Shown here piece after piece: positions 1-8,646 of a stretch of 12,104 bases of DNA (positions within the stretch are counted from its first letter, which is position 1; each line of letters opens with the position of its first letter). The position numbers and the translations under genes are program-made. This stretch comes from Helicobacteraceae bacterium UBA6016. Its GTDB lineage: Bacteria; Campylobacterota; Campylobacteria; Campylobacterales; UBA6016. The notes under the pieces are model-generated. The model did no database searches and was not told where the DNA came from. It saw nothing but the letters and a program-made list of their open reading frames with translations. Location of the stretch: NCBI GenBank assembly GCA_002428055.1, contig DIZY01000026.1:1-12104 (forward strand), written 5' to 3'.

Positions 1-624
1 GGCGGTAAAAAAATCATTATGCTTGTCGGACCGACAGGGGTCGGCAAAACGACAACACTGGCAAAATTGGCAGCAAGATATGCCTTCAAACAAGATGTCA
101 AATACAAAGTCGGTATTATCACCTTAGACACCTACAGGATAGGTGCAGTAGAGCAGTTGATGCAGTATGCCAAAATGATGAAACTCTCCATTGAGGCGGT
201 CGTAGACCCATCAGAGTTCAAATCGGCGCTCTCATCGCTCAGAGGGTGCGACTACATTCTGATAGATACCGTTGGAAGTTCTCACTACGACAAGAAAAAA
301 ATCAACAAAATAACAAATTTCGTAAAAGCCGAGAGCTCTTTGTCGATAGATATTTCACTAGTTTTGCCTGCAAATACCAAATTCGAAGATTTAAAAGAGA
401 TATATGCCAACTTCTCATCCGAACTTGATATTGATACACTTATTATTACCAAGATAGACGAAACAAAATGCTTCGGAAATATGTTTAGCCTGCTTTACGA
501 CATTAAAAAACCGGTTAGCTATTTTTCAACCGGGCAAGAGGTGCCGGAAGATCTTATTGTCGCCTCTTCTGAGTTTTTTGTAGATTGTCTACTTGACGGA
601 TATAGGGCCAAACATGCAAAGTAG
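1..624 (+). CDS. flhF: FlhF, flagellar SRP-type GTPase (5' end outside window)
   Basis: FlhF is an SRP-family GTPase that places the flagellum at the pole and recruits early basal-body parts. The frame is open from base 1, so the start and the N-terminal B/N domains lie outside; 207 residues of the G domain remain. Visible motifs are the P-loop GPTGVGKTTT, the LDTYRIGAVEQL stretch, a G3 motif DTVG, the G4 motif TKID and the closing STGQEVPEDL typical of SRP GTPases. The G3 segment reads DTVGSS rather than the usual DTAGR. The gene ends 11 bases inside the next gene's most likely start, and it opens a conserved Campylobacterota flagellar cluster. Identity is firm from both motifs and context. 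Confidence 0.95.
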   Translation, partial: GGKKIIMLVGPTGVGKTTTLAKLAARYAFKQDVKYKVGIITLDTYRIGAVEQLMQYAKMMKLSIEAVVDPSEFKSALSSLRGCDYILIDTVGSSHYDKKKINKITNFVKAESSLSIDISLVLPANTKFEDLKEIYANFSSELDIDTLIITKIDETKCFGNMFSLLYDIKKPVSYFSTGQEVPEDLIVASSEFFVDCLLDGYRAKHAK

Positions 625-1507
625 AGTAAATATAGAAAATACGCAAGCAAAAAAACTCCAAGAGCTTGTCGGCAAAACAACCCCCCTAAAAAATGCAAGC
701 ACAAAATTTATCACGGTAACAAGCGGAAAAGGTGGCGTTGGCAAAAGCACGATGAGTGCAAATATGGCTTATATACTCTCAAAAATGGGGTTTAAAGTCG
801 GACTGTTCGATGCAGACATAGGGCTCGCCAATCTAGATGTGCTTTTAAATGTCAAGACGACAAAAAATATTCTCCATGTCCTAAAAGGCGAAGCATCACT
901 TGCGGAAACAATCGTCAAAATAGACGAAAACCTAACGCTTATCCCCGGAGAAAGCGGCAATGAAATACTTAAATATACTACCGAAGAGGTTCTTGATAAG
1001 TTCATTGAAGATAGCGTCCAACTTGAAAATTTTGATTTTGTTATTATCGACACTGGTGCCGGAATAGGCGATATGGTCCAAAAATTTGTAAACGCCTCTG
1101 ATATGACTGTCGTCATAACGACGCCAGATCCTACGGCAATTACCGATGCGTATGCGATGGTTAAGGTAATAAGCGCAAAAAAAGATAGAGTTCTTATGAT
1201 TTTCAATCAAGTGGGCAGCGAAAAAGAGGCTACTTTGAACTTTGAAAAAATAGAAAAAGTCGCCAAAAGCAAACTGAAACCTGATTTTTCTCTTGAATTT
1301 ATAGGTCACATTTCAAAAGATACCGACATTCAAAAAAGCGTCAAAGGAAGATTTTTGTTTACAAAAAACTATCCAAATGCAAAGTGCACATCTGAGATAG
1401 AGGTTATATGTAGAAAACTTGCGGAAAAAATGGAACGAAAAATGCTTGATGCCAACAGAGAGAACGGTCTGTCTGGCTTCTTTAAGCGCCTGATTAAACA
1501 GTTTTAA
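614..1507 (+). CDS. flhG: FlhG (YlxH), MinD-like ATPase controlling flagellar number
   Basis: FlhG is a membrane-associating MinD/ParA-type ATPase that works with FlhF to limit flagellar number and, in Campylobacter, also affects division site choice. With the ATG start the protein has 297 residues. Residues 11–19 (QAKKLQELV) resemble the N-terminal DQAxxLR motif used to stimulate FlhF. The deviant Walker A SGKGGVGKST is at 37–46, DADIGLANLD at 66–75, and the Walker B region IIDTGAG around 144–150. The last 13 residues (GLSGFFKRLIKQF) form a basic amphipathic tail like a MinD membrane-targeting helix. The start at 614 overlaps flhF by 11 bases. An in-frame TTG at 593 would add seven residues before the conserved N-terminal motif and is less likely. 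Confidence 0.93.
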   Translation: MQSRVNIENTQAKKLQELVGKTTPLKNASTKFITVTSGKGGVGKSTMSANMAYILSKMGFKVGLFDADIGLANLDVLLNVKTTKNILHVLKGEASLAETIVKIDENLTLIPGESGNEILKYTTEEVLDKFIEDSVQLENFDFVIIDTGAGIGDMVQKFVNASDMTVVITTPDPTAITDAYAMVKVISAKKDRVLMIFNQVGSEKEATLNFEKIEKVAKSKLKPDFSLEFIGHISKDTDIQKSVKGRFLFTKNYPNAKCTSEIEVICRKLAEKMERKMLDANRENGLSGFFKRLIKQF

Positions 1508-1540
1508 GCCGCCAAAAAACCTTTATAAAAAGTCTGATAT

Positions 1541-1912
1541 ATGGTAAATGTAAATAATTTTATATCTTTTTTGACTATAAACGGTTTTTTCGTGGGGTTG
1601 CTATTTGGGGTTCTTAAGCTAAATGATCCGTTGCAGATAGTGGTTGCCGTAGTATTTATTACTGCGCTTTTTTATATGATTGCTATAGCTGCGGCTGCAT
1701 TTTTCATCAAAAACCTAACATTCACGCCAAGATATAGAATCAAAAAAGAGAAGTATGAAACTGCGATAGACACTGCTATAATGGAGCTTGAAAAACGAGA
1801 AGTGCTTATACGGGATATGTATGAATTTATAAAGCAACTCGAGGAAGAAGAGTATGAAGATATGAAACGAGATAGCGTTCAAAATCAGCAAACCGCAAGA
1901 AGGCGCTTTTAG
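1541..1912 (+). CDS. Small two-TM protein of the flagellar cluster (Cj0062c position)
   Basis: This 123-residue protein has two hydrophobic segments at about 7–25 and 31–56. A charged cytoplasmic-type tail follows, with a helical glutamate- and lysine-rich stretch (about 66–110) that could form a coiled coil. I do not recognise a domain. It occupies the same place, between flhG and fliA, as the unnamed membrane protein Cj0062c of C. jejuni as I remember that locus, so a conserved flagellar or polar role is a fair inference from context only. No clear Shine-Dalgarno precedes the ATG. Its stop codon directly abuts the fliA start with no spacer, which suggests coupled expression. Confidence 0.8.
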   Translation: MVNVNNFISFLTINGFFVGLLFGVLKLNDPLQIVVAVVFITALFYMIAIAAAAFFIKNLTFTPRYRIKKEKYETAIDTAIMELEKREVLIRDMYEFIKQLEEEEYEDMKRDSVQNQQTARRRF

Positions 1913-2611
1913 ATGATGCAAAAAAAGGGCGTTGGTAGTTACGGCGAAAATCTAAAATTTACACAAGATGATCTTGCGGTCAAATTTTTGCCTGCCGTAA
2001 AAGCGCTGGCCTTTAAGCTTAAAGAGAGGCTACCCTCCAGCATAGAGGTTGCCGACCTCATCTCTATCGGCACGGAAGAGCTTGTAAAACTAGCTCGCAA
2101 ATACGATGAAAACCAAAACGACTCCTTTTGGGGATACGCCAGAAAAAGAGTATACGGCGCAATGCTTGACTATCTCAGAAGCCTTGACACGGTAAGCCGC
2201 TCAGATAGAAAACTCATCAAAGATGTCGATAGAATAGTCTCAAAACAATTTGGGGATAGCGGAGAGGAACCAAGCGACGAGGAGATATCAAAAGAGCTCG
2301 GCATAGAGATAGGCAAGGTAAGAGAAGCGAGAAGCTCTATAGGCGTATTCAATGTACTACCGCTTGGGGATCAAATGCAAGTCTACAAGGACTCCGATAC
2401 ACTGGAAGGCTTGGAGGGCGAAGAGCTAATGAGAAGAGTCAAAAGCGTTCTCGATTGTTTTACGCAACGAGAGCAGACGGTAATACAGCTGTACTATTTT
2501 GAAGAGCTAAAACTAGAAGAGATAAGCGAAATACTAGGCATTACAACCTCTAGAATTTCTCAAATCCATAGGCATGTTTTAACAAGAATTAGAGAAGCGC
2601 TGGAAGACTGA
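1913..2611 (+). CDS. fliA: FliA, flagellar sigma-28 factor
   Basis: FliA directs RNA polymerase to late flagellar promoters and is normally held by the anti-sigma factor FlgM, which is not in this window. The 232-residue protein shows sigma-70 region 2 at about 20–92 (DLISIGTEELVKLARKYD, then FWGYARKRVYGAMLDYLRSLD). Region 3 is around 95–145, and region 4 at about 178–229 carries the helix-turn-helix LEEISEILGITTSRISQIHR. A second ATG lies immediately after the first, so the true start could be one codon later. The gene abuts the upstream membrane-protein gene and is one base from fliM, consistent with one transcript. Length and motif order fit FliA well. Confidence 0.95.
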   Translation: MMQKKGVGSYGENLKFTQDDLAVKFLPAVKALAFKLKERLPSSIEVADLISIGTEELVKLARKYDENQNDSFWGYARKRVYGAMLDYLRSLDTVSRSDRKLIKDVDRIVSKQFGDSGEEPSDEEISKELGIEIGKVREARSSIGVFNVLPLGDQMQVYKDSDTLEGLEGEELMRRVKSVLDCFTQREQTVIQLYYFEELKLEEISEILGITTSRISQIHRHVLTRIREALED

Positions 2612-2612
2612 T

Positions 2613-3683
2613 ATGGCAGATATTCTAAGTCAAGAAGAGATTGACGCCCTCCTTGAGGTCGTAGACGACGATACCGATGTCGATACGCTCACGACTGCCA
2701 AAGAGATATTAGACCAAAAACATATCACGCTTTATGACTTCAAGCGACCGAACAGGGTTTCCAAAGAGCAGCTCCGTGCTTTCCGCGGTATCCACGACAA
2801 AATGGTTCGTTCGATGTCGAGCCAAATATCTTCGGTTATGCGTTCAATCGTCGAGATACAGCTACACTCCATCGACCAGATGACTTACGGCGAGTTTTTG
2901 ATGAGTCTCCCGTCGCCTACGAGCTTCAATGTCTTTTCAATGAAGCCGCTTGAAGGTAACGGCGTATTAGAGCTCAATCCATCCATCGCATTTCCGATGA
3001 TAGACAGACTTCTAGGCGGTAACGGTGAAGGGTATGAGGCAAACAGGGACTTTACGGATATTGAGCTAAACCTACTGGATACGATGCTAAGAGTCATCAT
3101 GCAAAACCTCAAAGAGGCGTGGTCGGCAATTACCGATATGTACCCCGTAGTCGAAGCTAAAGAGTCAAGCCCAAATGTCGTGCAAATCGTCGCACAAAAC
3201 GAAATCGTTATTATGGTTGTTATGGAGCTAATTATCGGGCACACGAGCGGCATGATGAATATTTGCTATCCGGTTATCAGCCTTGAGCCACTCTTACCGA
3301 AGCTTGCAAACAGAGATATTATGCTCTCAGAGACATCTTCTAGAAAAAGTAGAAATAGAGAGCTTAGGGCGTTACTTGGAGGCGCAAAAGTTGAGCTTGA
3401 GGCGGTACTAGGCACTACGGAACTACACCTAAAAACCGTCCTAGATATAGGAGTAGGCGATATTATCAGGCTTGACCAACCGGCAAACGATATGTCTACG
3501 CTGACCGTCAACGGCAAGCCGAAGTTTGCGGCGGAGTTCGGCGTGCAGAGATTTAGAAAAACCGTTAAAGTTGAAGAGATTATAAGAACAGAACATGACG
3601 ATGTTAAAGATATGCTACAAAATCTAGAAAACGATAGAATGAAGCGACTAGCGCAATTTAAAGAAGAGGCTGCAAATGGATAA
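2613..3683 (+). CDS. fliM: FliM, flagellar motor switch protein
   Basis: FliM forms the middle of the C-ring and binds phosphorylated CheY to reverse motor rotation. The 356-residue protein opens with ILSQEEIDALL (residues 4–14), the conserved CheY-binding peptide. The central CheC-like domain includes DRLLGGNGEGYE and a following FTDIE. The C-terminal SpoA/FliN-like domain begins near VELEAVLG and includes IGVGDIIRLDQPA. A GGAAG-like Shine-Dalgarno lies within the end of fliA, one base upstream of the ATG context. It overlaps fliY by 8 bases. No anomalies are visible, and the length is close to that of other FliM proteins. Confidence 0.96.
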   Translation: MADILSQEEIDALLEVVDDDTDVDTLTTAKEILDQKHITLYDFKRPNRVSKEQLRAFRGIHDKMVRSMSSQISSVMRSIVEIQLHSIDQMTYGEFLMSLPSPTSFNVFSMKPLEGNGVLELNPSIAFPMIDRLLGGNGEGYEANRDFTDIELNLLDTMLRVIMQNLKEAWSAITDMYPVVEAKESSPNVVQIVAQNEIVIMVVMELIIGHTSGMMNICYPVISLEPLLPKLANRDIMLSETSSRKSRNRELRALLGGAKVELEAVLGTTELHLKTVLDIGVGDIIRLDQPANDMSTLTVNGKPKFAAEFGVQRFRKTVKVEEIIRTEHDDVKDMLQNLENDRMKRLAQFKEEAANG

Positions 3684-4530
3684 TTTTCTCGAACTTTTAG
3701 AAAAAGAGATAGTAGCAACAATAGAGGGACTTATCGGGCAAAAGCCGGATGTTGGCGTAAAAAGCAAAGAGGCGTTATCTGAATTTTCAAACATTATAGC
3801 GCCGCTCGTAGTAGCAGATATAACAACAAACGGCGACGCTCACGCCAAACTAAAAGTCATGCTCTCTCCAAAACTTGCCACCGCACTCTCCGACATGATA
3901 CTCGGCGGCGAAGGAGCCTCCAAAGATGAAGCGGATGCCGATGATCTTGATGCAAACAAAGAAATTATCTCAAATATTCTTGGCGCACTCTCTACCTCTC
4001 TGGGCGCACAAAAAGTATTGCCAAAACTTAGTTTTAGCATAGATAATATCGTATTTATCGCTCCTGGCGGAGATGTAGATATATCGGCATTTTCCAGACT
4101 TGTCGTTTTTAACTTCTCGGTTGGCGAGATAAAAGATGTAATTATGTTTGTACTGGATCGCTCTTTTGAGAGTGTTTTTGATAAAAAAGAGCCTGTGCAG
4201 ACATTTGAAGCGGCAGTAGAGCAAAAAATAATAGCCCCGGAAAAAGTGCCGCTAAACAACGAAGAGATGAAAAACATCGGTCTTTTGATGGATGTCAAAC
4301 TCCCTGTAAAAGTCCGTATCGGAAGCAAAAAAATGCTTCTAAGGGATGTTATAAATATGGACATAGGCTCCGTCGTAGAGCTCAACCAGCTTGCAAACGA
4401 ACCGCTAGATATACTGGTGGATAACAAAAAAATAGCAGAGGGTGAAGTCGTCATTGTAGACGGAAACTTTGGCGTACAAATCACCTCTATAGGAAGCAAA
4501 AAAGAGAGACTGGAGCAGCTAAGAAGCTAA
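3676..4530 (+). CDS. fliY: FliY, flagellar switch protein with FliN domain
   Basis: FliY is the Campylobacterota and Firmicutes switch protein that joins a CheC-like region to a C-terminal FliN/SpoA domain. This one has 284 residues, near the size of the Campylobacter and Helicobacter proteins and shorter than Bacillus FliY. The SpoA domain runs from about 200 to 282 (MDVKLPVKVRIG, then MDIGSVVELNQLANEPLDI). The N-terminus lacks the LSQEEIDALL CheY-binding peptide that Bacillus FliY carries. The CheC-like active-site region reads ANKEIISN (residues 93–100), with E96 and N100 four apart rather than the three of the ExxN phosphatase motif, so phosphatase activity is doubtful. It is the last gene of the flagellar cluster, 51 bases before hemN. 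Confidence 0.93.
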   Translation: MDNFLELLEKEIVATIEGLIGQKPDVGVKSKEALSEFSNIIAPLVVADITTNGDAHAKLKVMLSPKLATALSDMILGGEGASKDEADADDLDANKEIISNILGALSTSLGAQKVLPKLSFSIDNIVFIAPGGDVDISAFSRLVVFNFSVGEIKDVIMFVLDRSFESVFDKKEPVQTFEAAVEQKIIAPEKVPLNNEEMKNIGLLMDVKLPVKVRIGSKKMLLRDVINMDIGSVVELNQLANEPLDILVDNKKIAEGEVVIVDGNFGVQITSIGSKKERLEQLRS

Positions 4531-4581
4531 AGCAAAAAAGGCTAAAATAGTGTCCCTAAACAAGCCTAAAAGAAGCCTTTA

Positions 4582-5952
4582 ATGATAGATTTTGACAAGT
4601 TCGTAAAATACTCAAAAGCGGGTCCTCGCTACACTAGCTATCCGACCGCCGTTGAGTTCACTGAAAAATTCACGGAAATAGATTTTTTAAAACAATTAGA
4701 AGCCTCCAACGACAAAAGTAGACCGATGTCTCTATATTTCCATCTCCCTTTCTGCCGTTCTGCATGCTACTTTTGCGGCTGTAATGTCGTATTTACAAGC
4801 AAAGATGACAAAAAAACAAGATACATCGAATACCTCAAAAAAGAGATGGCGATACTCGCAAAGCACCTGAATGTAAAAAGAGCAGTAAGTCAGTTGCATT
4901 TTGGCGGCGGAACACCGACATTCTTTAGCGCTGAGGAGCTAAGAGAGATAATTGCGCTTATCCGCTCGTACTTTACAAACTTTGAAACGGACGCAGAAGT
5001 TTCTTGCGAAATAGACCCCAGATTTTTAAACGAAGAGCAGATGAAAGTCCTTGCGGATGGTGGCTTCAACAGAATTAGCTTTGGTGTACAGGATTTTGAT
5101 GAAAAGGTACAGGCGGCAGTACATAGGACGCAAAGCTTTGAACTAACAAAGGCGGCCGTAGACCTAGCTAGAAGATACGGGATACAAAGCATCAATATGG
5201 ACCTCATATACGGCCTACCGCACCAGTCGCTAGAGACCTTCAAAGAGACACTCAAAAAATCGGTCAGCCTTGATGTCGATAGATTCGCCGTATTTAACTA
5301 CGCACATGTGCCTTGGCTCAAAAAGACGATGAGAAAACTAGACGAAACAACAATGCCGCACCCAAGCGAGAAGCTCTCCATTCTGAAGTTTACGATTGAT
5401 TATATGAGCGAGATGGGCTACAAGATGATAGGAATGGACCACTTCGCAAAGCCGACCGACGAGCTATTTTTGGCGATAGACAAGGGCGAACTCAACAGAA
5501 ACTTTCAAGGCTACACGACCAAAGGCGGCTCCGACCTCATCGGTGTAGGGCTAACCAGCATATCGGAGCTAGATGGGTGCTATAGCCAAAACCATAAAGA
5601 GATGGATGAATACGAAGCGATGATAGATGACGGAAAACTTCCGGTACACAGAGGTGTGGCGCTAAGCGAAGACGACAAGATACGCAAAAAAGCGATTATG
5701 GATTTGATGGGCGGCTTTAGGCTATCTTTTGCCTCTCTTGACAAAGAGTTTGGGATAAATTCAAAAGAGTATTTCAAAGAGGCTCTAAGCAAGCTTGGCG
5801 AATTTGAGGCTGATGAGTTGTTGCGGCTAACAAGTGAGGGTATAGAAATATCGCCGACAGGCAGAATGGTGGTACGAAATATAGCCATGTCGTTTGACGC
5901 CTACCTAAGCGCAGATGATGCGAATAAAAACAAGTTTTCTAAAACCGTATGA
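4582..5952 (+). CDS. hemN: HemN, oxygen-independent coproporphyrinogen III dehydrogenase
   Basis: HemN is a cytoplasmic radical SAM enzyme that decarboxylates the two propionates of coproporphyrinogen III to give protoporphyrinogen IX in anaerobic haem synthesis. The 456-residue length fits. Residues 51–67 contain LYFHLPFCRSACYFCGC, giving the CX3CX2CXC cluster at C58, C62, C65 and C67. HFGGGTPTF, NRISFGVQDFD and the N-terminal PRYTSYPTA are also typical of true HemN rather than of HemW. It begins a five-gene operon, and its stop overlaps the next gene as ATGA. The start is the only ATG upstream of the conserved N-terminus, with a weak purine-rich ribosome site. Confidence 0.95.
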   Translation: MIDFDKFVKYSKAGPRYTSYPTAVEFTEKFTEIDFLKQLEASNDKSRPMSLYFHLPFCRSACYFCGCNVVFTSKDDKKTRYIEYLKKEMAILAKHLNVKRAVSQLHFGGGTPTFFSAEELREIIALIRSYFTNFETDAEVSCEIDPRFLNEEQMKVLADGGFNRISFGVQDFDEKVQAAVHRTQSFELTKAAVDLARRYGIQSINMDLIYGLPHQSLETFKETLKKSVSLDVDRFAVFNYAHVPWLKKTMRKLDETTMPHPSEKLSILKFTIDYMSEMGYKMIGMDHFAKPTDELFLAIDKGELNRNFQGYTTKGGSDLIGVGLTSISELDGCYSQNHKEMDEYEAMIDDGKLPVHRGVALSEDDKIRKKAIMDLMGGFRLSFASLDKEFGINSKEYFKEALSKLGEFEADELLRLTSEGIEISPTGRMVVRNIAMSFDAYLSADDANKNKFSKTV

Positions 5953-7229
5953 AACAAGAGTTAATAGACCTAATCAAAACCGGCGACGACTGCGTCAAAT
6001 GCGGCAAGTGTATCCCCGTATGCACGATACACGCCATCAGCCCCGATGAGACGACCAGCCCTAGAGGCTTTCTTGACCTGCTTGCCGCCCACAAAAGAGG
6101 CGATTTACCCCTCGACAAGGATGTAAAACGAATATTTGAGTCTTGCTTTTTGTGCACCAACTGCGTTGATGTCTGCCCGTCAAAGATTCCGACAGACACC
6201 GCCATTGAAGAGGTGCGCGCCGAAATAGCACAAGAGTTTGGTATTACATGGTATAAACGGGCTTTTTTCTGGCTTTTACGACACCGCACGGTGATGGATG
6301 TGATGGCAAAGCTTGGGTATGTATTCAAAACTTGCGCATTCGCGGACAAAAAAGAGCAAAACTCCATGCTACCTCGCTTTTATCTGCCTATCGTAAAAAG
6401 CGGCAGACTACTTCCCTCCGTATCAAAAACAAGTTTTCTAAATAGCCACGAAGAGCATATAGTCACCAAAAACCCAAAGCAAAAAGTAGCCGTATTTATC
6501 GGTTGTATGGCGAACTACTCGTATACAAATATCGGCGATTCACTAGTGCGAATACTTGAGAAGCTGGGCGTAGATATTTTGATACCCAAAAAACAACTCT
6601 GCTGCGGCGCTCCAGCATATTTTACCGGGGATTTGGATACCGTGCGCTACCTAATCAAAAAAAATGTGGAGTACTTTGAAGGCTTTATCGACAGCGTTGA
6701 CGCTATCGTAGTACCGGAGGCGACATGCTCTTCCATGATGGTACATGACTGGGAGAAGGCCCTAAAAGATGAGCCGGAGTGGCTAGAGAGATGCGAAAAG
6801 ATAATATCCAAAGTAAGCCTCGCCACAAAATGGCTAAATGACAACACAAAACTAAAAGAACTACTTGCAAAAGATGGTAAGCAGATGGGGCACTCCGTCA
6901 CTTATCACGACCCATGCCATGCAAGAAAGACACAGGGCGTATGGAGGGAGCCAAGGGCGCTGCTATCCAAAAGTTACTCGCTCATAGAGATGGAAAACCC
7001 GAACCGATGTTGCGGATTTGGCGGCGTGACAATCCAGACGGAAAGATTCGAGCTGGCGCAAATGGCCGGAGCGCCAAAGGCAAAGATGATAGAAGAGAGC
7101 GGCGCCGATATAGTGAGCGCAGAGTGCTCCGCTTGCAGAATGCAACTAACAAATGCAATGCATCAAAACGGCGTCAAAACGCTCTTTAAAAACCCAATAG
7201 AACTGATAGACGAAGCTCTGAAACAATGA
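5949..7229 (+). CDS. Fe-S oxidoreductase subunit, GlpC/GlcF-like
   Basis: This 426-residue protein has two 4Fe-4S binding sets near the N-terminus: CVKCGKCIPVC (C15, C18, C21, C25) and CFLCTNCVDVC (C66, C69, C72, C76). Two CCG domains follow. One runs from about 178 to 228 (IGCMANYS through KKQLCCGAPAYF), and one from about 318 to 355 (DPCHARKTQGVWREP, then NRCCGFGG). This layout is shared by GlpC, GlcF, LutA and heterodisulfide reductase-type subunits, which pass electrons from a dehydrogenase to quinone or another carrier. The flavoprotein partner is not in this window, so the substrate is unknown. As I remember it, the neighbour of hemN in Helicobacter pylori is annotated glpC. It overlaps hemN and lgt by 4 bases each. 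Confidence 0.85.
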   Translation: MKQELIDLIKTGDDCVKCGKCIPVCTIHAISPDETTSPRGFLDLLAAHKRGDLPLDKDVKRIFESCFLCTNCVDVCPSKIPTDTAIEEVRAEIAQEFGITWYKRAFFWLLRHRTVMDVMAKLGYVFKTCAFADKKEQNSMLPRFYLPIVKSGRLLPSVSKTSFLNSHEEHIVTKNPKQKVAVFIGCMANYSYTNIGDSLVRILEKLGVDILIPKKQLCCGAPAYFTGDLDTVRYLIKKNVEYFEGFIDSVDAIVVPEATCSSMMVHDWEKALKDEPEWLERCEKIISKVSLATKWLNDNTKLKELLAKDGKQMGHSVTYHDPCHARKTQGVWREPRALLSKSYSLIEMENPNRCCGFGGVTIQTERFELAQMAGAPKAKMIEESGADIVSAECSACRMQLTNAMHQNGVKTLFKNPIELIDEALKQ

Positions 7230-8038
7230 TGGAGAACTGGCAACATATCTACTCAGCCTTCAATCCGGTCGCTTTCAAAATTTTTGCTCTTTCGGTGCAC
7301 TGGTACGGGCTTATGTATGTATCAGCGCTTCTTGGTGTATACGCATTTGCAAGATGGCTTGCCGCCAAAGACGGCTACCCTTTTACAAAAGAGGATGTGG
7401 ACAACTATTTCTTTTGGGCGGAAGTCGGGGTAATACTCGGCGCAAGGCTTGGCTATATACTTTTTTATGATACGCACACAGCATGGTATATCATGCATCC
7501 GTGGCAGATATTTAACCCGTTTATGGACGGCACATTCGTCGGCATAAGGGGATTTAGCTACCATGGCGGACTTCTCGGCTTTCTACTGGCCTCATATCTA
7601 TGGTGCAAAAAAAATAAAAAAAGCTTTTGGCTACTAATGGATTTAACCGCAGTCAGCGCAGGCGTCGGATATACATTCGGGCGAATCGGAAACTTTCTCA
7701 ATCAAGAGCTTGTCGGTAGACCGACCGATAGTCCTTTTGGCATCTGGGTCGGAGCAACACTTAGACACCCTTCTCAGCTGTATGAGGCGTTTTTTGAAGG
7801 AGTAGTCGTATTTGCGATACTCTACTCAATCCGTCTCAAAAAAACATTTGACGGACAACTTGCAATGGTTTACGGAATTTTATATGGATTATTGCGAGCA
7901 TTTTGCGAATTCTTCCGTGAGCCTGACCCGCAGATAGGTTATCTACTCGGCTCATGGCTAACAATGGGGATGCTTCTATCGTTTATGACGGCGGTAGTTT
8001 CGGCGGTAGGATACGCATATATCAGGAGTAAAAAATGA
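7226..8038 (+). CDS. lgt: Lgt, prolipoprotein diacylglyceryl transferase
   Basis: Lgt is the inner-membrane enzyme that attaches diacylglycerol from phosphatidylglycerol to the lipobox cysteine of prolipoproteins, the first step of lipoprotein maturation. The 270-residue protein has several hydrophobic segments. Key motifs are YHGG with H113, the Lgt signature GRIGNFLNQELVG at 152–164 (R153), HPSQLYEA at 181–188, and an arginine-rich FFREPD near 229–234. All are the family's conserved functional sites. The ATG at 7226 overlaps the previous stop as ATGA; a second ATG at 7229 is an alternative start one codon in. A tiny lipoprotein gene, a plausible substrate, lies two genes downstream. Confidence 0.96.
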   Translation: MMENWQHIYSAFNPVAFKIFALSVHWYGLMYVSALLGVYAFARWLAAKDGYPFTKEDVDNYFFWAEVGVILGARLGYILFYDTHTAWYIMHPWQIFNPFMDGTFVGIRGFSYHGGLLGFLLASYLWCKKNKKSFWLLMDLTAVSAGVGYTFGRIGNFLNQELVGRPTDSPFGIWVGATLRHPSQLYEAFFEGVVVFAILYSIRLKKTFDGQLAMVYGILYGLLRAFCEFFREPDPQIGYLLGSWLTMGMLLSFMTAVVSAVGYAYIRSKK

Positions 8039-8646
8039 ATAAAGCCAGATTTGACGCCGCCGCAAAAGATTGGGACAAGAATCACACTAGAATCACGATG
8101 GCAACGAAGATAACATCGCAGATAATAAAAAACATACCGCTTCAAAACGAGCACACCGTAATGGATTTCGGGTGCGGAACTGGGCTTGTCGGGCTAAACA
8201 TCGCTCCGCTTGTGGGCAAACTCATAGGAGCCGACCTTTCAAGCGAAATGCTTCAAAGCTTTGAGGCAAAAGCAAAAGAGCAGGAGCTAGAAAATGTGCA
8301 TACGATGCAACTTGCCGAAAGCGCCGATTTTGGAGAGCATAAGTTTGATGCGATAGTAAGCGCTATGACTATGCATCACGTCAAAGAGCCGCACGATATA
8401 TTCGCCAAATTTGCCGCTTGCATCAAAACAGGTGGCTTTGTCGGCATAGCGGACCTAGCAAAAGAGGACGGCAGTTTTCACTCCGACAATACGGGAGTGT
8501 ATCATTTTGGATTTTCAGAAAATGAATTTGAAGAATTTTTTACTAAAAACGGTTTTGAAAAGCCTACCATTACGGTCGCGCATACAATAGAAAAACCGCA
8601 CGCAAATTTTGATATATTATTTTGCTTTGCAAGGAAAATCAAATGA
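8035..8646 (+). CDS. Class I SAM-dependent methyltransferase
   Basis: The 203-residue protein has the Rossmann-type SAM-binding fold. Motif I VMDFGCGTGLVG is at 42–53, an acidic residue after strand 2 is in GADLS (D67), and FDAIVSAMTMHHV at 104–116 precedes the usual catalytic region. It resembles UbiE/BioC-like small-molecule methyltransferases, but nothing in the sequence fixes the substrate. An AGGAG-type ribosome site at about 8025–8029 lies within the end of lgt. The ATG overlaps the lgt stop as ATGA, and its own stop overlaps the next gene the same way. The operon with hemN and lgt gives no specific clue to its substrate. Confidence 0.85.
   Translation: MNKARFDAAAKDWDKNHTRITMATKITSQIIKNIPLQNEHTVMDFGCGTGLVGLNIAPLVGKLIGADLSSEMLQSFEAKAKEQELENVHTMQLAESADFGEHKFDAIVSAMTMHHVKEPHDIFAKFAACIKTGGFVGIADLAKEDGSFHSDNTGVYHFGFSENEFEEFFTKNGFEKPTITVAHTIEKPHANFDILFCFARKIK

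Noticed and set aside
593..613. TTG start of flhG seven codons upstream of the ATG
   Set aside because: It lies deep inside flhF and adds residues ahead of the conserved N-terminal QAKKLQEL motif; the ATG at 614 fits FlhG proteins better.
4531..4581. Possible promoter before hemN (TAAAAT at 4543–4548) and an AAAGGCT/AGCCTTT inverted pair
   Set aside because: The -10 has one mismatch, no TG extension and no -35, and the inverted arms are short and far apart; I cannot separate it from chance in AT-rich sequence.
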